Below are positions 14,837 to 21,995 of a stretch of DNA of 33,480 nt, piece by piece; positions within the stretch are counted from its first letter, which is position 1, and each line of letters starts with the position of its first letter. Source of the stretch: an uncultured Mycoplasmatota bacterium (GTDB lineage Bacteria; Bacillota_I; Bacilli_A; RF39; UBA660); assembly GCA_900553835.1 (NCBI GenBank), contig USFF01000012.1, positions 1 to 33,480 of the forward strand, in the 5' to 3' direction. Below the pieces are notes generated by a model. It did not search any database. It saw only the letters and a program-made list of their open reading frames with translations, and was not told the origin of the DNA. A program made the translations under genes and the position numbers.

Positions 14837-15791
14837 CTTCTAGCATTGTTCTAATAAATACTGCATATCCCTTTGTGACATCATCTATTACTACATGTGT
14901 AACTGCACCTATTATTTTATCACCTTGCATAACTGGACTACCACTCATGCCTTGTACTATACCACCAGTCTTTTCAAGTAAGGATTTATCATTTACTTTA
15001 AATGATATTGATTTATTAGTATCAATTGAATTTTCATTTACACTAGTAATTTCAATTTCATATTCTTCTATAGTATTTCCTTCAGTTATAGTCCTTATAA
15101 TAGCTTTACCAAGTTTAATATCTTCCCATTTAGCAACACTAGTAAGTTTTCTATCTATACTTTTATTATATATACCAAATATACCCACACTAGTATTTTT
15201 AGTAACTGTACCTAGTTTAGTTTTATAATCTATATTAGCATTTTTAGAACCAACTCTCCCATTAATGCTTCTATCTATACCACTAACAAATGATTCGTAT
15301 ATTTCTCCTTTTCTAACTTCTACTTTATTATTACTTTCACTAATCATTATTTCATGGCCAAGAGAACCATAAATATTAGTATCAGGATCAATATAAGTTA
15401 GAGTTCCTATACCAGTAACCTTTTCCTTGATATAAAGCCCAGTTTTATATACATTACCATCTTTAACTAAAGATAAAGTAATATTTTTAAGCTTATTATT
15501 TCTTTTAATTAAAGCGTTAACTTTACCATTTTTGATATTCTTATCAATAATACTAGTCATTTCTTTAATAGAAGAAACACTAGTACCTTCTATTTCTAAT
15601 ATGGTATCTCCCACTTTTAGAGTATCACTAGCTATATATTTATTGTTTACCTTATAAAATCCAACCACTACTACCCCTTTAGAATAAGCTTCTATTCCAA
15701 TCGTTTCTCCGCCTACTATAATATTTTCAGAGTAAGCAAGCAAATTAACTGGAATAAGAATTATCAATAATAAAAATAATTTCTTTTTCAT
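14823..15791 (-). CDS. spoIVB: SpoIVB-type serine peptidase (sigma-K checkpoint)
   Basis: In Bacillus SpoIVB is secreted from the forespore into the intermembrane space and cleaves SpoIVFA, releasing the signal for pro-sigma-K processing. Here: an N-terminal signal/anchor (MKKKLFLLLIILIPVNLLAY), a SpoIVB-like motif (NIIVGGETIGIEAYSKG), a PDZ domain (about 35-115), and an S55 peptidase domain with GSLGHEI (catalytic His) and the nucleophile motif GMSGSPVMQG followed by GAVTHV. At 322 residues it is shorter than the roughly 425 of B. subtilis. It sits just after xseB, close to the Bacillus order nusB-folD-xseA-xseB...spoIVB-spo0A. It has GAGGCG before the ATG and terminators on both sides, so it is transcribed alone. 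No clear sigma-F/G promoter could be fixed by eye. Confidence 0.92.
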   Translation of the reverse strand: MKKKLFLLLIILIPVNLLAYSENIIVGGETIGIEAYSKGVVVVGFYKVNNKYIASDTLKVGDTILEIEGTSVSSIKEMTSIIDKNIKNGKVNALIKRNNKLKNITLSLVKDGNVYKTGLYIKEKVTGIGTLTYIDPDTNIYGSLGHEIMISESNNKVEVRKGEIYESFVSGIDRSINGRVGSKNANIDYKTKLGTVTKNTSVGIFGIYNKSIDRKLTSVAKWEDIKLGKAIIRTITEGNTIEEYEIEITSVNENSIDTNKSISFKVNDKSLLEKTGGIVQGMSGSPVMQGDKIIGAVTHVVIDDVTKGYAVFIRTMLEEGER

Positions 15792-15828
15792 ATACTTCGC
15801 CTCTAGTGATAGTATTTACTAAATATAA

Positions 15829-15864
15829 ATTAAAAAACTACCAATAATTTACTTGGTAGTTTTT
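15829..15864 (-). terminator. Terminator of nusB-xseA-xseB
   Basis: A 10-bp stem AAACTACCAA/TTGGTAGTTT with an 8-nt loop, then TTTAATTTA on the minus strand; also T-rich on the other side. Confidence 0.85.
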
Positions 15865-15865
15865 A

Positions 15866-16081
15866 CTATTCAGTTTTAAAATCTTTTAAACTTCCGTCTT
15901 CTGAAAGAATTTTATTTACTGTTTCAGTAGCATTATTTAACTTTTCATTACAAAACTTTACTAAGTTCATAGCTTCCATGTATTTTTTTACCATATCATC
16001 AAGTGCCACTTCTCCTTTTTCAAGTTCTCTAATAATATTTTCGAGTTTTAAAAGTGCTTCTTCAAATGTAATATTTTCCAT
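15866..16081 (-). CDS. xseB: Exodeoxyribonuclease VII small subunit
   Basis: 71 residues, the normal size. It has the family signature ITFEEALLKLENIIRELEKG followed by VALDDMVKKYMEAMNLVKFC, a helical hairpin that binds XseA. Several XseB subunits coat one XseA to make the single-strand nuclease that degrades DNA from either end. AATTGGAGG precedes the ATG, and it starts 2 nt after the xseA stop. Last gene of the nusB-xseA-xseB operon, followed by a strong terminator. Confidence 0.95.
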   Translation of the reverse strand: MENITFEEALLKLENIIRELEKGEVALDDMVKKYMEAMNLVKFCNEKLNNATETVNKILSEDGSLKDFKTE

Positions 16082-16083
16082 AT

Positions 16084-17343
16084 TTATCCTCCAATTACTT
16101 TACTTTCTATTTTACCATTTTTTAATTTAGTTGTAATAGTGTCTCCCTCATTCAAAGATGAGACATCACTTATTATTTTACCGTCTTTTAAAGTTAAGCT
16201 ATATCCCTTACTTAATATATTCTCGGGATTTAATAATTCTAATTTATTACTTAAGTTTTCCATTGTACTTTTATACTTATCTAACTTATATATAATGTTA
16301 GGAGTTATATTCTTACTTAAATTGTCAAGTTTTAATTTGCTCTTTTCTACAGTGTATCCCATCATAGTACCAATTTTTTCCATTAAAGTATCTAATTTTT
16401 GTTCTTCTTTTTCATACATACTTAGTGGATTATTCAAAATATAACTCTTCTTAAGTTTCTTTAGTTCATTATTATAAGAAGATATTTTATTAGTCATAAC
16501 ACTTAGTATTCTAGACTTATAGTCACTTAAGTATTTTAATATTTCCAGTTTAGATGGTACTACTAACTCTGCTGCACCTGTAGGTGTTGGTGCTCGTAAA
16601 TCTGCCACAAAGTCACAAATAGTATAGTCTATTTCATGTCCAACAGCGCTTACAACAGGTTTATTCATTTCAAATACTTTTCTAGCTACTATCTCTTCAT
16701 TAAAAGCCCATAAATCTTCGATAGATCCACCACCCCTACCAAGTATAATAACATCTACATCAGATTTATCTGCTTTATCAAGCATTCTTACTATATTTTC
16801 TTTAGCACCACTACCTTGTACTAAAGTAGGAAATAAAATTATTTCTGTAAGAGGGAATCTTCTATTAATAGTACTTATAATATCTTTAACTGCAGCACCT
16901 GTACTAGCTGTTATAACACCGACTTTCTTTGGTATTCTAGGTAATTTCTTTTTATATTTTTCATCAAAAAGTCCTTCTCTTGCTAGTCTTTTCTTTAACT
17001 CTTCAAAAAGAATATAAAGGTTACCTACTCCATCTTGTTTCATTGAAGAAACTGTTATTTGGTAACTTCCTCCACTAACAAATGTACTAACTTTACCTTT
17101 AACTTCCACATTCATTCCATCTTCAGGTACAAAGTCAAGGTTCATGTTTTTATAATTAAACATAACAGCATTTATTTTTGAATTTTCATCTTTTAGAGAA
17201 AAATATAGGTGTCCTCTTGTATGAAACTTTAAATTACTAATTTCTCCCTTTACATAAACATAATTTAAAAAGGGATCATTATCCATAATACTCTTAATAT
17301 AAGTATTTACATCAGTTACACTTAAAAATATATCATTATTCAT
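16084..17343 (-). CDS. xseA: Exodeoxyribonuclease VII large subunit
   Basis: 419 residues. N-terminal OB-fold domain (VYVKGEISNLKFHTRGHLYF through VKGKVSTFVSGGSYQI), catalytic domain with VGVITASTGAAVKDI, IILGRGGGSIEDLWAFNEE and VSAVGHEIDYTICDFVAD, and LRAPTPTGAAELVVP; then a long coiled region (about 270-370) and a C-terminal SKGYSLTLKDGKII strand. With XseB it degrades single-stranded DNA in repair. It overlaps the nusB end by 8 nt (ATGAATAA) with GAGGAT before the start. Confidence 0.97.
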   Translation of the reverse strand: MNNDIFLSVTDVNTYIKSIMDNDPFLNYVYVKGEISNLKFHTRGHLYFSLKDENSKINAVMFNYKNMNLDFVPEDGMNVEVKGKVSTFVSGGSYQITVSSMKQDGVGNLYILFEELKKRLAREGLFDEKYKKKLPRIPKKVGVITASTGAAVKDIISTINRRFPLTEIILFPTLVQGSGAKENIVRMLDKADKSDVDVIILGRGGGSIEDLWAFNEEIVARKVFEMNKPVVSAVGHEIDYTICDFVADLRAPTPTGAAELVVPSKLEILKYLSDYKSRILSVMTNKISSYNNELKKLKKSYILNNPLSMYEKEEQKLDTLMEKIGTMMGYTVEKSKLKLDNLSKNITPNIIYKLDKYKSTMENLSNKLELLNPENILSKGYSLTLKDGKIISDVSSLNEGDTITTKLKNGKIESKVIGG

Positions 17344-17746
17344 TTAAATCCTCATTATTAAGAATTCCATCTAAAACAGCATTTAACATTTTAGTTACTT
17401 TCTCATCGCTATATTTTTTAGATAATTCAATTCCTTCATTAATACTAACTATATGAGGTGTCTTAGTATAAATAAGTTCATATGCACTCATTCTAAAAAT
17501 AGCTCTGTCAATAAAGCCTAATCTTTTAATTTCCCAGTTAGTAATATATTTATTTATAACATTATCTAAAGCATCTTTATTGTCAAGTACTCCATAAACA
17601 ATATCTCTTACAAATTTATTGTTTTCTTTATCATTTTCATTTATTACATTTTCCACATTATAATCTATCTTATCACTTTCATAAACATTTATTTGATAAA
17701 GAATAGTCATAATTCTATTTCTTAATTCACTTCTTGTCGTTTTCAT
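17336..17746 (-). CDS. nusB: Transcription antitermination factor NusB
   Basis: A 136-residue all-helical RNA-binding protein that joins NusE (S10) on boxA RNA to keep RNA polymerase processive on rRNA operons. Signature features: SELRNRIMTILYQINVYE at the start, IDRAIFRMSAYELIYT and VSINEGIELSKKYSDEK near the end. Length is typical. AAGGAG precedes the ATG. Heads the operon nusB-xseA-xseB; the folD gene found between nusB and xseA in Bacillus is absent. Confidence 0.95.
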   Translation of the reverse strand: MKTTRSELRNRIMTILYQINVYESDKIDYNVENVINENDKENNKFVRDIVYGVLDNKDALDNVINKYITNWEIKRLGFIDRAIFRMSAYELIYTKTPHIVSINEGIELSKKYSDEKVTKMLNAVLDGILNNEDLNE

Positions 17747-17764
17747 ACCTTCTCCTTCTTAAAC

Positions 17765-17793
17765 ATTATACCATAAATAAAACTAGTTTTAAA
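17765..17793 (-). promoter_or_regulatory. nusB operon promoter (extended -10)
   Basis: TATAAT at 17765-17770 with an upstream TG (TGGTATAAT), 17-nt spacer, and TTTAAA at 17788-17793. Confidence 0.65.
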
Positions 17794-17800
17794 CTAGTTT
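17775..17800 (-). terminator. Terminator of ylbL
   Basis: Two copies of the palindrome AAACTAGTTT form a 7-bp stem (AAACTAG/CTAGTTT) with a T-rich tail at the ylbL stop. It overlaps the nusB promoter. Confidence 0.6.
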
Positions 17801-18818
17801 ATAATTTATTTAATTCTTCTAAAACACCTTCAAATGTTTTAGCTTCAATTAATTTAATTTTATAATTATTTTTTTCCTTTAACTCTTTAGCCTCTTTATA
17901 GTTTTCTTCGGGTACTATAAATATATCGGCTTTGTTTTTAACAGCTCCCTTTAATTTATATTTTACTCCTGCAATTTCTCCAACAGTACCATCTTCATTT
18001 ATAGTACCTGTTCCTGCAATCTTTAAACCCTTAGTAATGTCTTCTTTAATAAGTCTATTATATATTTCTAGTGTACTCATAAGTCCCCCACTAGAGCCAG
18101 ACTCACTTCCTTTATAATTAAATTTAACATTAACATCAGACTTAATATCAAAACTTTCTACTAAATATAGTCCAAGTACTTTCTCTCCATCATTTTCTAT
18201 AATAGTAGCTTCTACCTTCTTTTCTTTATTATCCCTAATTACATTAATACTTAATGTACTATTTACTTTATTTTCGTTAATAACACTTTTTAAATCATCG
18301 AATGAGTTAATTTTTTTTCCGTTAATACTTTTAATAGTATCTCCTACTAATAAATCAGTAATAGAGCCCTCTAGTGTATGATAAACTATTACTTTTCTAT
18401 TAATAATTTCATATGGAACACCAGCATTATCAAAAGCAACTTTAACCGCTTTATTTTCAGAACTTTCTAAATCTATTTTACCTCGTTTTAAAATATCTTC
18501 TTTACTTTCTTCGTCTATTCTTTCATCATCTATACTAATTAAATCCCAAGATGGAATAGCATAGCTTAAAAGAATAATTGGTATAGTACCAGGTTTAGCT
18601 TTAACATAAGTTAAGTTAAATGAGCCTTCTGTACTGTTACCACCTTCTACTGTAATTCTTTTATCTAAATTAGTAAGTCCTCCTGGCATATATATTTCAT
18701 AATCAAGTCTAACAGTAATTAGTAAAAATAAAAATAAATAAACTAAAAGAAACTTATAATTATTTTTTATAAATTTTAAAGGTTTTTCATATATTTTATT
18801 AGATAATATTTTTTTCAT
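17799..18818 (-). CDS. ylbL: YlbL-type membrane-anchored PDZ/Lon-like (S16) protease
   Basis: About 339 residues: a cytoplasmic tail, one membrane helix (YKFLLVYLFLFLLITVRL), an extracellular region, a PDZ domain (about 150-225, LLVGDTIKSINGKKINSFDD) and a Lon-like domain. The catalytic Ser lies in SGSSGGLMSTLEIY and the Lys in GEIAGVKYKLKGAVK. YlbL in B. subtilis is a regulatory protease linked to removal of a DNA-damage checkpoint protein. ylbJ is divergent next to it, as a rearranged version of the Bacillus ylbJ-K-L neighbourhood. I chose the ATG at 18818, which lies 6 nt after an extended -10 (TGTTATAAT) with no Shine-Dalgarno site. The upstream ATG at 18836 would lie before the -10. Confidence 0.9.
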   Translation of the reverse strand: MKKILSNKIYEKPLKFIKNNYKFLLVYLFLFLLITVRLDYEIYMPGGLTNLDKRITVEGGNSTEGSFNLTYVKAKPGTIPIILLSYAIPSWDLISIDDERIDEESKEDILKRGKIDLESSENKAVKVAFDNAGVPYEIINRKVIVYHTLEGSITDLLVGDTIKSINGKKINSFDDLKSVINENKVNSTLSINVIRDNKEKKVEATIIENDGEKVLGLYLVESFDIKSDVNVKFNYKGSESGSSGGLMSTLEIYNRLIKEDITKGLKIAGTGTINEDGTVGEIAGVKYKLKGAVKNKADIFIVPEENYKEAKELKEKNNYKIKLIEAKTFEGVLEELNKL

Positions 18819-18824
18819 ATTAAT

Positions 18825-18833
18825 ATTATAACA
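18825..18833 (-). promoter_or_regulatory. Extended -10 for a possibly leaderless ylbL
   Basis: TGTTATAAT ends 6 nt before the ATG at 18818, so transcription would begin at the start codon. There is no good -35, as is common with extended -10 sites. Confidence 0.55.
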
Positions 18834-18849
18834 CATAGAAAGGAATTTA

Positions 18850-19734
18850 ATGACTAATTTTATAAAAAATTTATTATTTTTCGCATTTTATACATTAATA
18901 GTATTTATATTTATAAATAATTCAGATACTATAATATCTTCAGTTAACTCTTCAATTAATCTTTTCTTAAACACTGTGTTTCCATCATTATTTCCTTTTT
19001 TTATGCTTGTAGATATACTTAATAACTATAATTACTTTGAATACTTTAGAAGCATAATAAAATTTAAGTATAGTGATCTTTTTATAGTTTCTATAATAAG
19101 TGGTTTACCTAGTAATGCAAAATACTTAAGTAACTTAATAAATGAAAATTTAATAACTAAAAAAGATGCTAGTATACTTCTTGGAATAACTTTCTTTCCT
19201 AATCCTATGTTTGTAATAGGTATAGTATCTTCTTTTTTAAGGAGTAAAATAATGGGTATAAAACTTTTAGTATCACTTTATTTATCTTCATTTATAGTAT
19301 TTATTTTAAATTATAAAAAATTAAGTAATATTAATTATAACTATAAAAAATCTAAAAAAGACTTCTCTACTTTATTAAAAACATCTATATTAAAAAATAT
19401 ATCTTTATTAGTAGTAATATTTGGCACTATATTAATATTTACTATATTAGTAAATCTTTTAACTAAATATCTAAATATAAATAAAACATTTTTAAGTATA
19501 ATAAATTTACTTTTAGAAATGACTAGTGGTCTAAAACTAACTAGCACCTTAAATAGTCCTACTTTAAAGGTTATTTTATCAGCGCTTGGTTTATCATTCT
19601 CAGGTTTATCTATTATTATGCAGGCATTTGCTATACTTCCAAAATCATCTATAGATATAAAAACATTCATTAAAAATAAATTATTAGTAATTATATTAAA
19701 CATTATAATTATTTCTATAATAATAAATATCTAG
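18850..19734 (+). CDS. ylbJ: Sporulation integral membrane protein YlbJ
   Basis: A 294-residue protein with about eight membrane helices, and the YlbJ pattern: a first half with LNTVFPSLFPFFMLVDILN and SGLPSNAKYLSNLINENLIT (family 'SGYP.GA...L...G.I'), the polar loop LGITFFPNPMFVIG, and a second related half (LTSTLNSPTLKVILSALGLSFSGLSI). In B. subtilis it is made in the sporulating mother cell and is needed for heat-resistant spores; the substrate is not known. AAAGGAA lies 5 nt before the ATG. Divergent from ylbL with a 31-bp gap; tail-to-tail with the pilin-like gene, sharing a CTAG that supplies both stop codons. Confidence 0.85.
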   Translation: MTNFIKNLLFFAFYTLIVFIFINNSDTIISSVNSSINLFLNTVFPSLFPFFMLVDILNNYNYFEYFRSIIKFKYSDLFIVSIISGLPSNAKYLSNLINENLITKKDASILLGITFFPNPMFVIGIVSSFLRSKIMGIKLLVSLYLSSFIVFILNYKKLSNINYNYKKSKKDFSTLLKTSILKNISLLVVIFGTILIFTILVNLLTKYLNINKTFLSIINLLLEMTSGLKLTSTLNSPTLKVILSALGLSFSGLSIIMQAFAILPKSSIDIKTFIKNKLLVIILNIIIISIIINI

Positions 19735-19748
19735 GACTTCCTAGATAT
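19727..19748. repeat. Palindrome carrying both stop codons of convergent genes
   Basis: Perfect 10-bp arms (ATATCTAGGA/TCCTAGATAT) around CT. The CTAG in the left arm contains the TAG of ylbJ (plus) and the TAG of the pilin-like gene (minus). It may work as a hairpin ending both transcripts, though no U-run follows on either side. Confidence 0.6.
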
Positions 19749-20168
19749 AAATATAATATTATTTTCAGGATTAGTATAGTCTTCTAACAATATTTCATAA
19801 ACAGTACTCTTAAGATTATATTTTAAACTATAATTACTATTTACTTCTCTTTTTAAAAGAATTAAATTATTAGTAGTATCTGTATATGTAAGAACATTAT
19901 TTATTAAACTAATAGTTCTATTACCAGTAGAAAGAGATATATTACACTCGCTATTCGAACAACTTACACTTTTAATACCACCATTATCATGAATATCTTT
20001 ATTAATAGTTTCAGATATAACATTTTTATTTAAAATCAAATAAGATACATCATCTATACCAGTATCTTCTTCATTAATTTGTTTTAAAAAATTAAGAAGA
20101 AATATCATTACTACTGATAATAAAGCTACACTTATAGTAAGTTCAACTAAAGTAAAACCTTTTTTCAT
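19731..20168 (-). CDS. Type IV prepilin-like protein (ComG/pseudopilin type)
   Basis: 145 residues beginning MKKGFTLVELTISVALLSVV, a textbook class III prepilin signal: cleavage after Gly4, Phe as the new residue 1 and Glu at position 5, followed by a membrane helix. The soluble part has a Cys pair (SVSCSNSECNIS) that could form a disulfide outside the cell. Third and last gene of a three-gene pilin-like operon; AGGTGA precedes the ATG. The family is minor pilins of competence (ComG) or secretion machines; the assembly ATPase, platform protein and prepilin peptidase are not in this window. Confidence 0.8.
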   Translation of the reverse strand: MKKGFTLVELTISVALLSVVMIFLLNFLKQINEEDTGIDDVSYLILNKNVISETINKDIHDNGGIKSVSCSNSECNISLSTGNRTISLINNVLTYTDTTNNLILLKREVNSNYSLKYNLKSTVYEILLEDYTNPENNIIFISRKS

Positions 20169-20176
20169 ACATTCAC

Positions 20177-20626
20177 CTATATTTCTAAAGATGCATAATA
20201 GTTTTTATTATTATACATATAATTAACTATTATGTATCTATCATTTCCACTTAAAGTTTTCATATATTCTTTCATAGTATTGGGAACATTTAAATTATCA
20301 AGAACTATGACACCTATAAAACTATGATTAATTAAAATTCTTTCTACATTTAATTCATCTATCATGAGAACACATTCAGCGCTCATGTAATTAGTGCAGT
20401 TATCTTTAGTTATTAAAGTGTATCCTTCGTTCTTTATAATACTATCCTTTTTAATATCACTTCTAACAATATCTGTTTTATAGATGTCACTAATATTATC
20501 ATATACCTTTCTAGTATCTATATCTGAAGATATTTTAATAACAATAGAATACATACTAACTAAAGAGGCAGAAAGAATAGCAACAACTGCAATTGTTTCC
20601 AAAAATACAAAACCTTTCTTATTCAT
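20177..20626 (-). CDS. Prepilin-like protein with N-methylation site
   Basis: 149 residues beginning MNKKGFVFLETIAVVAILSA: cleavage predicted after Gly5, Glu at position 5 of the mature form, then a membrane helix. Two cysteines (DNCTNYMSAECVL) may pair. The soluble domain is otherwise unrecognised. It overlaps the 56-residue gene upstream by 8 nt; its AAGGAG site lies inside that gene. Probably a minor (pseudo)pilin. Confidence 0.75.
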   Translation of the reverse strand: MNKKGFVFLETIAVVAILSASLVSMYSIVIKISSDIDTRKVYDNISDIYKTDIVRSDIKKDSIIKNEGYTLITKDNCTNYMSAECVLMIDELNVERILINHSFIGVIVLDNLNVPNTMKEYMKTLSGNDRYIIVNYMYNNKNYYASLEI

Positions 20627-20789
20627 TAAAATACTCCTTGTTTAACTCTTCTTTAACACTTCTAGATAAGCCATTTACTAAATTATTTCTAGCAGTATAT
20701 TTACTTAAAATAGATGCAAGTACAAGTAAAAATACTATTAAAAATGTATAAACAGTAGCCATAGAAATAAAACCTTTTTTACTATTCAT
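20619..20789 (-). CDS. 56-residue pilin-like membrane peptide
   Basis: The ORF starts MNSKKGFISMATVYTFLIVF, with a KKGF prepilin-like signal and a membrane helix, then a short basic tail (SRSVKEELNKEYFNE). Unlike its two neighbours it has no Glu at mature position 5 (FISMA), a residue needed in most pilins for docking, and almost no soluble domain. GGGGAGA precedes the ATG, a consensus promoter lies upstream, and the end overlaps the next gene by 8 nt, so it is a real operon leader gene. Confidence 0.7.
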   Translation of the reverse strand: MNSKKGFISMATVYTFLIVFLLVLASILSKYTARNNLVNGLSRSVKEELNKEYFNE

Positions 20790-20814
20790 AATCTTCTCCC
20801 CTTATCTTAATAAA

Positions 20815-20843
20815 ATTATATAACAAAGGTCCGCTGTTGTCAA
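20815..20843 (-). promoter_or_regulatory. Exact consensus promoter of the pilin-like operon
   Basis: TTGACA at 20838-20843, 17-nt spacer, TATAAT at 20815-20820. It matches the sigma-A consensus at all 12 positions, so the operon is likely transcribed in growing cells and not only under a competence factor. Confidence 0.85.
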
Positions 20844-20911
20844 ATAAACACATTAACCTAAACCTCTTTATTATACTTCTTTTTAAGATTCAAAATAAGT
20901 TTGACATAAAT

Positions 20912-20944
20912 AAAAAACACCTCAGTTTACTGAAGTGTTTTTTA
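20912..20944. terminator. Bidirectional terminator, probably ending lonA-spoVID-ysxE
   Basis: AAAAAACAC/GTGTTTTTT outer stem (9 bp), one mismatch, TCAG/CTGA inner stem, loop TTTA. T-runs on both sides. On the minus strand it lies about 210 nt after the ysxE stop with no other terminator between. Confidence 0.85.
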
Positions 20945-20967
20945 TGTACTTAAGATATATTTTTTCA

Positions 20968-20973
20968 TATAAT
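20968..20973 (+). promoter_or_regulatory. Possible -10 for the 64-residue gene (leaderless start)
   Basis: TATAAT lies 5 nt before the ATG at 20979, with no Shine-Dalgarno site and no convincing -35. Confidence 0.4.
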
Positions 20974-20978
20974 AAAGT

Positions 20979-21173
20979 ATGAATAAGTTTAATGAGTTTA
21001 AAAATTTATATAAACAAAATAGAAAACTTTTTAATATAGTTATATTAGTAGTTAATTTTTTATTATTTATTTGGCAGTCAATTGTAAGTTTAATAGTACC
21101 ATCTAGACTTAATGTTTTTATTTTATTAGTATTAGTAATTTTATTATTATATCAATTAGTTAAAGACATTTGA
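20979..21173 (+). CDS. Hypothetical 64-residue membrane protein antisense to the ysxE 3' end
   Basis: A basic N-terminus (MNKFNEFKNLYKQNRK) followed by two membrane helices (about 18-40 and 44-61). Unrecognised. Its last 18 nt overlap the convergent end of ysxE, and the rest lies opposite the likely 3' UTR of that operon. It starts right after a TATAAT without a ribosome binding site. The two hydrophobic helices and basic head argue for a real protein, but the unusual start lowers confidence. Confidence 0.5.
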   Translation: MNKFNEFKNLYKQNRKLFNIVILVVNFLLFIWQSIVSLIVPSRLNVFILLVLVILLLYQLVKDI

Positions 21174-21995
21174 TTTAATAAAATTACTAGTTTTATATGT
21201 ATAAAATAAACATGATTTTATTTCTTTAACTTTATCATATTCATTTAATTCTTCATTTGTATTAAGTGGCATACTAATTAATATATTAAAAAGTATTATT
21301 TCTTCTTCATTTAATTTATTATTTTCATTATATACTTTAAGTAAATATTCCATATCTACATTATTATATTCACTTCTATAAAGTTTATATATATCAAGGA
21401 CTGGTGTATCAACCAAATAATTATCCCAACCTGTTAAGATATTCTTTTTACCCCTAAAAAAGTTATCTTTCTTTAAGTTATTATGTACAACACACACTCT
21501 TTCTTTAGTTTTATCTTTAACTAACTTATACCATTTATTTAATTCTTTTTCTATGTAATATAAATTAGACATAATGATAGTATAATTTCTTGCAAATAAA
21601 TAGCTACTTGGAGACATGTATTCTTCATTATCTATAAGTTCTATTTTTTTAGAATATTTTTCTTTTAAATAATCTATATTATCTATTAGTTTATTATAAA
21701 TTTCTTTAAACTTACTTTGACTAACATTCTTATAATAAGCTGTTTTATAATGAAGAAGACTAACCATATTAATCATATCCTCATCAATATTATCATTAAA
21801 AGTATTTTCTTTTTCTAAATATTCATATTCTAAAGAATTATTTCTTTCATTTGTAATATTAGGAAAATATTCATAACCTCTAGAACTTAAATATTCAAAG
21901 AGATCTTTTAAATCTTTTTTCTTTTCTTTAATTACAATTTTTTTACCATCATTTTCAATTATTTTAACTTTACCTTTAATAGTAAATCTATTCAT
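21156..21995 (-). CDS. ysxE: YsxE/CotS-family spore coat protein (pseudokinase-like)
   Basis: 279 residues with the aminoglycoside-phosphotransferase-like fold of CotS/YsxE: an N-terminal lobe (KGKVKIIENDGKKIVIKEKK) and a C-terminal lobe with VVHNNLKKDNFFRG and ILTGWDNYLVDTPVLDIYKL, matching the family's 'HGDLH..N' and 'DW...D...D' positions. The catalytic Asp of the first motif is Asn (HNN) and the metal-binding Asp of the second looks changed, so it is probably not an active kinase. Immediately follows spoVID with an 8-nt overlap, exactly as ysxE follows spoVID in Bacillus, where both are coat proteins. No strong ribosome binding site; probably translated by coupling. Confidence 0.85.
   Translation of the reverse strand: MNRFTIKGKVKIIENDGKKIVIKEKKKDLKDLFEYLSSRGYEYFPNITNERNNSLEYEYLEKENTFNDNIDEDMINMVSLLHYKTAYYKNVSQSKFKEIYNKLIDNIDYLKEKYSKKIELIDNEEYMSPSSYLFARNYTIIMSNLYYIEKELNKWYKLVKDKTKERVCVVHNNLKKDNFFRGKKNILTGWDNYLVDTPVLDIYKLYRSEYNNVDMEYLLKVYNENNKLNEEEIILFNILISMPLNTNEELNEYDKVKEIKSCLFYTYKTSNFIKSNVFN

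Noticed and set aside
18811..18849. Sigma-E-like promoter (CATATT...CATAGA) before ylbJ
   Set aside because: The spacing is 12 nt and the -10 matches CATACA poorly; a sporulation-specific promoter is expected for the family but cannot be fixed from this sequence.
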